Position numbers and translations under genes: made by a program. From positions 436,001-500,000 of the forward strand of contig JAQFVV010000233.1 in assembly GCA_028023455.1 (NCBI GenBank): a stretch of 64,000 nt of DNA. Reading direction: 5' to 3'. Below the pieces are notes generated by a model. That model was given only the letters and a program-made list of their open reading frames with translations. It searched no databases and was not told the origin of the DNA. Positions 12,380 through 21,788 of the stretch are shown one piece after another; within the stretch, counting starts at the first letter, position 1, and every line of letters begins with the position of its first letter. Source of the stretch: Epiperipatus broadwayi. Taxonomy: Eukaryota; Onychophora; Udeonychophora; Euonychophora; Peripatidae.

Positions 12380-13130
12380 TGTTTTTGCTAAATCATGATG
12401 GATAATATAAAAACTCAGATACTAAAAACTTTTGCCATAATTTTTCTGTTAATAAATAATAAATTTTTCATGCAAAATTGCACATTTTTATCTGAAAAAT
12501 TCCTTAATTAATTAATAAATGATTTTATCAAAGCAGTAAAAATGTTTCCAGCAATATATAAGTTCTCAATTTCACTGTCAGCAGTAAATTTATAGTTAAA
12601 TAAGTGTTGTCCATATTCAAAGTAGTTTACAATTTCATTGCTAATAAATAAATAAAATTCTCCAAGCAGCATGAAGGTCTGAAATATTAAATATGAAAGA
12701 ATATTATTTAATCAGTAATATTTCTTTTGACTTTATCAACATTTTAAATTGAATTGGAACTTTAATTTACCTATTTTGTTCTCTTTTCCTTCGCTTGAAT
12801 TTGCTTAAAATAGTTGAATATTATAATGCATTCCATAATAATGAATATTGCTTCCTTCAGTCATAGATAGAAAAGTTGGAGCAAATGTTTCATAGGAAAG
12901 AAATTTAAAGCTTTTACATATGCATAACAATTAAACAAACTATAATTTTAAATAATAATAAACTGATATTATATATTTGTTTTCTTTTAAAATTATTTTA
13001 CAAAAAGTTTTTTTTTCTTACTTTTCTTTCTTGACGTCTAATATCAAACAGAACTTTTTTTTAAAAAATCTTATTTTCATTTGCATATTTATTATGACAC
13101 GTCTGAAAACTGATACAATAATAATAAAAA
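12380..13130. other. AT-rich DNA, possible diverged upstream part of the Penelope fragment
   Basis: No clear feature. The minus strand could hold decayed RT sequence leading into the GIY-YIG fragment, but I could not recognise RT motifs. Confidence 0.35.
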
Positions 13131-13134
13131 ATAA

Positions 13135-13318
13135 TTGGGAGAATTTATAACTGTTCACTTAATTAAACTGAATTAGACTTAGTTTAAACCACTTTTAAAT
13201 TTAACAAACCATATTAAAAAAATATAGTTGAGAGAATTTGCAGCTGATCACTTAAACAGAATTAGACTTAGTTTAAACCATTTTTAAATTTAACAGATCA
13301 TATTTTATTTTTATCCTG
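13135..13318. repeat. Tandem duplication, unit about 90 bp
   Basis: Two adjacent copies share the pattern GAATTAGACTTAGTTTAAAC and TTTTAAATTTAACA, at about 13135-13225 and 13228-13318, diverged by a few substitutions and indels. Confidence 0.8.
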
Positions 13319-14188
13319 TTAACAAAATCAATATAAAATTACCGAATCTAAATAATACATTATTTTAGTTAAATATAAGAAATAATAAAAAACGTAATTA
13401 AGGATATGATTAATCTCAATTGCACAAATTAACCACACCTTTATTCATGTCATACTGAAACATCAATCATTATAAAGTTATAATCTCAAAATAATATATG
13501 ATAAGCTAAATAAAAATATAAATAACTTATTTTGAACATACATATGTAATAAAAAAAAATATCAGGTATACCCTACAATAGTATATTAATATAATTTATT
13601 TCAATCTTATAAAAATTAAAAAATTTTCAAAACATCTTCAATGACAAAGGTTATAATATATATATTCTAACCTCCCCCCGCGCATTCTCACCCCAAAATA
13701 TACTGTTTATTACGAATATTACGGGTTCTAGCTCAGTTAACAAATAAAGAAATGAAATATTCAGCATTAATTAAAATGATTACTAGCTCTAATTTTAAAA
13801 TACAAATACGGTTCAATTTTAAAATGAATTAAACAAATATTTACTATTTTCATGAGACATGGAATGACAATACAGGGAACGAGATAGACTACATTGAGCC
13901 ATTATCCACACGATACTACCTCAATGGCATAAGAACACTATCCCCCTTTTTACTATACCAAATAACTAACTCATAGTATTCTTACGACTTTCTGAGCTCT
14001 ATTCACTACGATTAAAATAATAATCATATCTTAATCTTCTTTATGACAAGAATCTAGCTCAATTAAATAAAATGAAGTAAAATAAAATAAAATCTCAGGT
14101 TCATAAATTGTATTCTAACTGATTTAAAATTACGGTAGTAAAATATGAAAAGGGAATTTTATGTTATAATCTACTACACAGCAACTAA

Positions 14189-14229
<41 letters not shown>

Positions 14230-14230
14230 T
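14189..14230. repeat. (AAT)n microsatellite in the 3' LTR
   Basis: ATA-type trinucleotide repeats about 15 bp longer than in the other LTR (near 25155-25195), showing slippage since insertion. Confidence 0.85.
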
Positions 14231-16439
14231 AATATAATCTTATTTCTTCCTAAATGAAATAAATAAATACGTACGTGGTAGTATTTTAATAATCTGACAA
14301 CAGAATACGTGTGGCAACATTAGCATATAATTAAATGTAATATTGTGGCAACCGACTTATGACCAATAAATAATATAAAATTATGATCTTTTAATTTTAA
14401 CATACCAATAAATTCTCAAAATTATTATAACACTTTTATGTTTACCTTTTGTGCAAAATCTATATGTCTGTTTCAATTATAAATGTATCGTGATTTCATG
14501 CATCCATGTGGAGAAATAACAACTCGGACACAAAAATTTTAAAACAAATTTAAAACAAAGTTTATTAACAACATAAATAAATTAACAACATTTTTACACT
14601 ATATACATTGGATATCCCTTACTTTCATATCTCAACTTAGTTTATTAGTTTATAAAATGAAATCAAAATATTATTTACTTTTCCTAGTTAAATCTTATTT
14701 TTTTAACACTTAAGAAAATACAGTATTATTACTTGATTTATTATTATGGTTAGCTTATTACAAAATGCATTTCTTAGATGATTATCACAAACACTTTTCA
14801 TCCCTAATACTATTAAAATTATATTTTTTACAAAATTTACATTCGTAGTAAAATTCTACAAAATAACAAATTTTAGTTTTATATTGGTTGTATGGAATCT
14901 TACAAAGTCAAAACATTGTTCTACATTCGGTATTAGGTTTTTATTGTTCATTATCCGATGTTTATTAATCCTAATATTCTCATTCAAGCCTTACTTCGGA
15001 TGATATAATTACAACTATTAATATACCATGCACAAGTATATGTTTATTATACATTATTGAACTATTTTCTTAATAAATATGCAATACTTATTTTCTAAAT
15101 ATTATTTAAAACATTCAAATTTTATTATCACTTTTTAAAAAAAAAAAACTTTGTTTAGATTTCTCTTTCAAAAAATCTTATATTCATTTCCGAATTAATT
15201 TTACAATGTATTATATGATTCTTTCTCTCTTTATGATATTTTGGACTTTCAATTTTAAAATTACACAATTCTATACATTCAAGCAAATAAACTATTCTTA
15301 CATAAACGATAACATATCTTCAGTTCTATTTTATTCATTATTTCTTTGAAAATATCTTTCTGACCGATGCAGATTCACAAAATAAGGATAGCGAAGATAG
15401 ATGCATAGGATCAAAATACAACTAGAATATTACTCGTCATATATCTTGACAATCATGGCACAGTGAATTAAAAGACACTATAGAGGAGTGACCTTTACCT
15501 GTCTACCAACCTCTATCATAGGAACGATGCTAAAGCTATTTCTTCAGCTTTATTCTAACATCAAAAGTTTAAAGATATGCAAAAACACTGTCCAAACCAT
15601 ATGTGTTCAGTCATAGGACTTTGTTAACTATACTAAATCACACAAAACTAAATATGATCCAAATCCCTTATATTTTCCTATTTCTAAAAAAAAAAAAAAA
15701 CACATCATCTTGATTTCCTCTCCACTAGTACTTCCAAGTCACTATCCGATCTTATTTCTCAAGATTTTTTCTATACTGTACATCGACAAATACATATCTG
15801 CATTACTAACAATAATAAAATTCATTTATTTTAAAACTATTCCACTGTTCTATAAAACAGCTTGCTTACTACTTTCCTCCGTATATTTAGTCATACAAAC
15901 TACTTAAATATCTGAATACTTTATCACATGAAAGTTCAAAAGAATCACACAATTGTTATGTTAAATTATATGATTAATATACTTTAAAAAATTGTCGTAT
16001 GCATAATCCGAATTACTCCTATCTCATAATATGTTAAAAATGTTGTATAAAATGTGTACATATAATTTAAACTTTCACACTTCATTCTTAGGTCAATAGA
16101 TGATCTAAAAAAAAAAATACATTATGCATTATAAATAACTATTAAAATTACCAAACGACCTTTATCTCCTCGATCGCGTTCCGTAGGCTTCACCATCCAT
16201 TTGATCCTTGTAGATATAAAATTCACATCCATACACTTTATTTTAAACACTATTTCTATAATTTTATCAAGCTATTATATTTAAATTTTAATATTACTAA
16301 ATTTATGTTTATATGTTTTCCCTAATCTCACATAACATTTTATATTCTAAAATAAATTAGTAAAAAATATTTAAACTATATTTACTGTACTTCTTCATCA
16401 AATTTCCTTGAAAACCGTTCATACTAAAGCTAAAAAAAA

Positions 16440-17255
16440 ATGTTTATTATTTCTTCTTCAGTCACTTAATGTTCTCCTCCCTGCTTGTTCAATTTTAAGG
16501 TAAAACAATTATTGCTCTGTTTAATAAATATTCATAGATGACAATCCTTGTTTTTTTATAATATTTAATACAATTATTAATTATGATATCAATTAATCCC
16601 GTAAAGAAAACGTCTACATATTCTCTTCTAATATTTTCTGCTAATATTTCCCCCGCGCGACTTTTATGATGCATCTTCTCAATACTTTGATTTAAATATT
16701 CAGTAAATTTTTCTGTCTCCATGGATCCATTTTCATTAAGTAATTTAAATTTATATTTTCCAAATCAAGCATTCCTCCAATGACCACTTTATAATATTTT
16801 TTAATTTCTCTTAGAGAAAGTTTTTCTGTTCTTTTTTCATAAAAACACAATAGCTCTTTCATATTATTATTCTATAACTTTTTTCCTTCTTTTAAAATTC
16901 TGGTACTATATACTTTATAATGTTTCCTTTAAAAAGACAAACATTCTTTCTCTGTTATAACTTTTACATAATTTTTCTTTATGATATACGCATCTTAATT
17001 TTTCCATAGAGAAGAATAAAAAAACTTCAGAGTAGCCTTATAAATTTGTGCGTCATAAATTTTTCTGACGGCAAGTAACTTCTCTTTTAAGTTTTCCGTA
17101 TAACGTCCAAATTATATTCCTCTGAGTTACAATAATAAGTTTCTGGTTGAGCATAAATAAAGCTGTATCAAGGCACTTTACAAATATTTTTCCTTTCTCA
17201 TAACTTCTATATACTGTTTCTGTAGTACTTCCATTTTTACTGCAAGGTTTTGGCT
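16440..17255 (-). pseudogene. Decayed coding-like region inside the 3' LTR
   Basis: The minus strand of the LTR carries a chain of open stretches in changing frames. One begins near 17236 (MEVLQK in the other LTR), one contains AVRKIYDAQIYKATLKFFYS near 17000-17070, and one of 75 codons is at 16495-16722 (METEKFTEYLNQSIEKMHHK). The same chain occurs in the 5' LTR at about 27395-28185, where the last frame has a stop (AAG to TAG near 27627) and a 1-bp difference opens the first. I do not recognise a family. It could be a captured and decayed gene carried by the LTR, or chance open frames in AT-rich DNA. Confidence is low. Confidence 0.25.
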
Positions 17256-18296
17256 AAACTTGAATAAAATATCCTGGTAAGAAAACTTTTTAAACTAGCC
17301 CTCCATTTAAAGGCAGTTCAAAATATTATATGTTAAAACAAAACTTTTAAAATAAATACAAAATTTTTAAAAATTATAACACTTTTCTAGCTTACGATCT
17401 TATACAGCTAAAAAAATATGTTACTCCTTCCTTTACTTACACATTACTTCTCCCGCTCCGTCTAATTCTTATATTTCGTCCGCTAAAATACCTCCGTTTT
17501 AGCGCGAACAAATTTACACTTTTTTAGTTTTATAACAGACTAACTTTTTCAAATAAGACATTTATGACGTAATGATTTAAAATATTACTTAAAATAGTAT
17601 TTTTAACTCAATTATAATTTTATCAAAATCATTTAAACTTTAAAACAATTATTAAAATATCATTTAATATTTCAACTTTTACTTTAACGATAGATAGCAA
17701 TTATATTTAGTTTTATAATTCACAAACTTTATTATTATATTCTAACAAGCGTGTGTGTGAAGGTATATAATATACAGTCACATGATTACTAACTTTATCA
17801 GATTTTTTTTTTTTTTATTTTACGTCTCGGTCTAAATTACCAAAACTGATATATTTTATAAAAATTTGGAAAATAATTTAAAAATGTAGAACCAAATATA
17901 ATTCTCACCATCCTAAAGTTTATTTTAAAATATATTAGATTAAATTTGAATATTAATTATAATTATAATATTACATATAGCGTTTATTTAATTTATTAGT
18001 TTTAAAACATTACAATTGAATTGTTTAATATACTTTTAACTATTTATAGCTGTATTATTTTATATGGCCAGCTTTTACAACCATAAGCAAGGATATAATT
18101 AAGCTTTATTTAACTGTTTTCTTTTAAAATAATCCATTACACTTTTATATACCAGGTATTTTCAGCCTTAAATTGTACTATAAAATCTAATCGATCATAC
18201 AATTATCAATATATTACACAAACGTATCTTAAAATTTAAAATTTTTTAGTAATTGACCATTCTACCTTATTATGACCTATAGATAAGGGCACATAA

Positions 18297-18307
18297 CTTC
18301 CCCCTTC
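18297..18307 (-). promoter_or_regulatory. Polypurine tract (plus-strand primer)
   Basis: On the minus strand GAAGGGGGAAG ends four bases before the TGTGCCC start of the 3' LTR. This is the expected place and composition for the primer of plus-strand DNA synthesis in LTR retrotransposons. Confidence 0.8.
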
Positions 18308-18503
18308 GAATAAAAAATTTTAAATTAAACATCTAGTTTAATACCTACTTTATTCATTAATACTCCTCATTTTATTATCTGCTACAACCAAATTCCATCT
18401 TATACTACTCAATACAACAGAATACACTGTTTGCTATACAAATTTATACAATATCTGGACACTAAACTCAGACTTTGAACTATTAATACTTATAAAAAAT
18501 TTT
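18308..18503. other. Short untranslated region between pol and the 3' LTR
   Basis: About 200 bp with no open frame, so there is no room for an envelope gene. Confidence 0.8.
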
Positions 18504-21500
18504 CTACACTTCTGATGGGTATGGGATTAAACTTCTAGCGTTGTATGTCCCTTTTTCACCATCTGGTGTAGTTAATACAAAAGCATTCTCTCCCACTTTT
18601 CTAAAAATCTTGTACGGACCTTCATATAATTCTAGAAATTTTCTAAATTGATTTCTTTGTAGGTTGCTAACATGGGGTGTTCTAATAAGAACTAGATCAT
18701 CAACTTTGAACGGATGTGGTCTATTATGGGATTGCTTTACCCTCTTAGCACCCATAATATGTAGCTTTACTTTGGCTTGATTTAAGTCATGATTTCTATC
18801 TATTGGCTCTCTTATCAAAGGTATAGGTGTTTGAATTAATAACTTTTCATGTTTGCCATAGTGTAGACGGAATGGTGTAAAGCCTGTGGATTCATTGCAA
18901 GTACTATTTATATATTTGACAACCTCAGAGAGTTTATGGACCCACTGTTTATGATCATCAGCTACATAAACCCTGAATAATCTACCGAGCTCCCGCATAA
19001 CACGTTCGCAAGGATTAGACTGCGGATTTCTAATGGAGCTCATAACATGTCTGAGGTGTTGAGTTCGAATCCACTCATTCCATCTACTAGATATAAAAGC
19101 AGTTGCATGATCAGTAAGAATTATTTCTGGCTTTCCCACTAATGGAAATTGATACTCAAGCATACATTTAATTACATAATGAGCGCTGGTTTTAGGTACT
19201 GGGTAGGCTGAGACTAATTTACTAAAAACATCATACGTAACAAGTATAAATTTTTGACGATTGAATGGTGGCAGAGGCCCATAAAAATCGATCGCTAATA
19301 ATTCATTAGGACGATCTGGAATAATGGGTTGCATGATTCCCATGTAAGATTTACTACAGTGTTTAGATTTTAGACATATTTTACACGTTTTAATCTTTTT
19401 AATTACGCGTTTGTACATTTTATTCCAAAAAAATATCGATTTTAATACATACATAATTTTTGGTGCTCCATAGTGCCCATAGCTACTATGAACGTACATA
19501 ATTAGTTTATCAATCATGGAGTTAGGGACAACTATCCTCCATGATTCTCCCTGATTATAATTTATATTGTACATAAGCAAATTTTGATAAATTTTATATT
19601 TATTAAAAATCATTTTAACGCGTTTATTTTTGCTATTTATATTATCATGATTATTTAAGATAGTCATGATCCTATTTAATCTCATATCCTGACTCTGAAT
19701 CATAGTGAGATTATTATAATCATCAGCTATAGATTCATCCCTAACCAAATCTATGTTACTGATAATAATGTTTTGATTAACAGGATTTTGTGACATTAAA
19801 CAGATAGGGTGGCGGCTAAGAATATCAGCAGGGATATTCTGTCTCCCTTCAATATAAAGTACTTTATAATTGAATTGTTGGAGATACAAGCTCCACCTAA
19901 TAAGTCTCTCATTACTGAGGTAGCTTTTATTTAAAAACTCTAAGCTTCTATGGTCGGTCAATACAATCACAGTAGAACCTAGTAAAAATTGCCTTAATTT
20001 CTGAAAAGCCCAGACAACAGCTAGGGTTTCCTTTTCAGTAATAGTGTAGTTCAACTCAGCACCTCTTAGATGTCTGCTCAAGAAGTACAATACATGAGGT
20101 ACCTGATCCTCATCGAGTTGAAATAACACTACACCCAGACCATAGTAACTACTATCTGTTTGCACATAAAATATTTTATTGAAGTCAGGATAACTTAAAA
20201 TTACGTGTTTTAAAAATTTATCTTTAATCAAATTAAATTCACGGTCATGATCAGGGGTCCACCTCCACCTCTCAATCTTTTTTAGTAATTTAGATAAATG
20301 TATGGTGTCCTCGGCAAAATTTTTATAGAAGCGGTTGTAATAATTACATAACCCAAAAAAAGATTTCAGCTGTTTTACCGTTTTTGGTGTGGGGAAGCGT
20401 TGAATAGCTGCTATCTTTTCTGGATGGGGCTGGATACCATGCTCACTTATTAAGTGTCCCAGAAAAGTAATTTCTTTCGCTGCTATTGAACACTTCTCCA
20501 AATTAATTTTTACATTTTTTGCAGTGCATTCACTAAAAAACATTTCTAAATGTTGGAGATGCTCTTCCAAACTGTCAGAAGCAATGACGATATCGTCCAC
20601 ATACATGACAATCTTTTCTTTTAATTGCTTTGAAAAAATCATGTCCAAACATCTGATTAAGCCAGCACCGCTATTAATGAGACCAAAAGGTATCCGTCTG
20701 AAAACATACGACTGACCTTTAAAACGAAATGCTGTGTATTGCTGATCATTCTCATGTAACGGTATTTGCCAATAACTAGCTGTTAAATCAAATGTAGAGA
20801 AAATTGACCTCTTATGAAACTTAGTTAGGAGCTCATGTACAGGTGGAGGAATGTCACACTCTGGTACAGTTATAGAATTCAACATGCGAGCATCTAAACA
20901 TACCCTAATATTGCCATCCTTCTTCTTTACAATAACCAATGGGTTTACGTAAGGAGAAGGGCACTTTTTGATTATATCCCACTCTAGCATCATGTCTATT
21001 TGACTCTGTACCTCGTCCTGATATTGATATGGGATCGGGTACATCTTTTGATGGAAAGGATCATTACACTTCAACTTAATACGATGGGTATATCCCTCTA
21101 TTATACCAGGGATTTTAGAAAAAATGCTTTTAAAGCTATACATTAATTGATATAATTTCTCATTTAATTTAGAATCGACTGCATAAATATGTTCAATTTT
21201 TGCTTTTATGCTAGCATCAATCAATGTATTATGGATGCATAGTAATTGATTGGAAAGGTTATGCACACCATATTCAAAATTAAGCCTTTCCTTCTTACAG
21301 GTAAAAATTTTGTTATAAAAATCTATTTGACAATCATTTAAAATCATGAAGTCAGCACCTATTATGGCTTCATGTATCAATCCAGGCATAATAAGAAAAA
21401 CATGCCCAAACTCTGTATTATTAATTTTGAAGGTAATCCAAACTTGTTTATTTGTTAACTTAGTTCTCTTTCCATTTGCTAGAGTTACATGTATTGGTTT

Positions 21501-21788
21501 TACTGGCAGTGAAGGTATATCACCTTTTATGCATACCAGATTTTTATAAGTTGACTCTGATAATATGGAAGCTTGGCTTCCAGAGTCAATCAATGCTTCA
21601 ACTTTTATATTTTTAATGTTTAAAATTACAACCGGACATTGATACGTAATAGGTGGTTCACCTATAGTAAAGGGTTCTAAGAAATCAATGTCTAAATCCA
21701 AAGTATTCAGCATCCACATCTGATCGTTCCCCATTTCGTTAGCACCTGGTCCTTGCAAAGAGGAACTAATCCACAAAGACCTCTTTAG
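18504..21788 (-). CDS. pol: Ty3/gypsy-like Pol polyprotein (protease-RT-RNase H-integrase)
   Basis: Pol replicates the element by reverse transcription and integrates the cDNA. Residues are counted from the TTG codon at 21776; the frame is open upstream only to a TGA at 21801-21803 and has no ATG, so Pol is probably made as a Gag-Pol fusion. The aspartic protease has LIDSGSQASIL (about 62-72; DSG, not the commoner DTG). The RT has the FDLTASYWQIPL and RIPFGLIN blocks and catalytic YVDD at 392-395. RNase H follows with TDSS (D541), TEKE (E583), TDHR (D608) and ADILSR (D651). The integrase zinc site has H763, H768, C798 and C801, with catalytic D830, D889 and E924. A GPY-type module (YEGPYKI, 1051-1057) lies near the C-terminus. 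There are no internal stops over about 1090 codons. I see no chromodomain after the GPY module. Confidence 0.96.
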   Translation of the reverse strand, partial: LKRSLWISSSLQGPGANEMGNDQMWMLNTLDLDIDFLEPFTIGEPPITYQCPVVILNIKNIKVEALIDSGSQASILSESTYKNLVCIKGDIPSLPVKPIHVTLANGKRTKLTNKQVWITFKINNTEFGHVFLIMPGLIHEAIIGADFMILNDCQIDFYNKIFTCKKERLNFEYGVHNLSNQLLCIHNTLIDASIKAKIEHIYAVDSKLNEKLYQLMYSFKSIFSKIPGIIEGYTHRIKLKCNDPFHQKMYPIPYQYQDEVQSQIDMMLEWDIIKKCPSPYVNPLVIVKKKDGNIRVCLDARMLNSITVPECDIPPPVHELLTKFHKRSIFSTFDLTASYWQIPLHENDQQYTAFRFKGQSYVFRRIPFGLINSGAGLIRCLDMIFSKQLKEKIVMYVDDIVIASDSLEEHLQHLEMFFSECTAKNVKINLEKCSIAAKEITFLGHLISEHGIQPHPEKIAAIQRFPTPKTVKQLKSFFGLCNYYNRFYKNFAEDTIHLSKLLKKIERWRWTPDHDREFNLIKDKFLKHVILSYPDFNKIFYVQTDSSYYGLGVVLFQLDEDQVPHVLYFLSRHLRGAELNYTITEKETLAVVWAFQKLRQFLLGSTVIVLTDHRSLEFLNKSYLSNERLIRWSLYLQQFNYKVLYIEGRQNIPADILSRHPICLMSQNPVNQNIIISNIDLVRDESIADDYNNLTMIQSQDMRLNRIMTILNNHDNINSKNKRVKMIFNKYKIYQNLLMYNINYNQGESWRIVVPNSMIDKLIMYVHSSYGHYGAPKIMYVLKSIFFWNKMYKRVIKKIKTCKICLKSKHCSKSYMGIMQPIIPDRPNELLAIDFYGPLPPFNRQKFILVTYDVFSKLVSAYPVPKTSAHYVIKCMLEYQFPLVGKPEIILTDHATAFISSRWNEWIRTQHLRHVMSSIRNPQSNPCERVMRELGRLFRVYVADDHKQWVHKLSEVVKYINSTCNESTGFTPFRLHYGKHEKLLIQTPIPLIREPIDRNHDLNQAKVKLHIMGAKRVKQSHNRPHPFKVDDLVLIRTPHVSNLQRNQFRKFLELYEGPYKIFRKVGENAFVLTTPDGEKGTYNARSLIPYPSEV

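Larger units (their letters stand above)
13666..18293 (-). repeat. 3' LTR (4628 bp)
   Basis: This is a direct repeat of 24638-29260. In element orientation it starts TGTGCCCTTATC (18293 downward) and ends GGTTAGA at 13666. The 5' TG is canonical, but the 3' end is not CA. By eye I count about 20 substitutions plus length changes in A/T runs, an AAT-type microsatellite near 14190-14230, and a 17-bp absence near 17495 relative to the other LTR. That is roughly 99.5% identity outside indels. It contains only short reading frames. Promoter, start site and polyadenylation site cannot be placed with confidence. Confidence 0.95.

Noticed and set aside
15710-15907. 65-codon plus-strand frame conserved in both LTRs (also 26662-26859)
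   Set aside because: Conservation only reflects recent LTR identity. The start codon is TTG, and the frame is antisense to the element.
18308-18503. Envelope gene making the LTR element an endogenous retrovirus-like element
   Set aside because: Only about 200 bp lie between pol and the 3' LTR, with no open frame.
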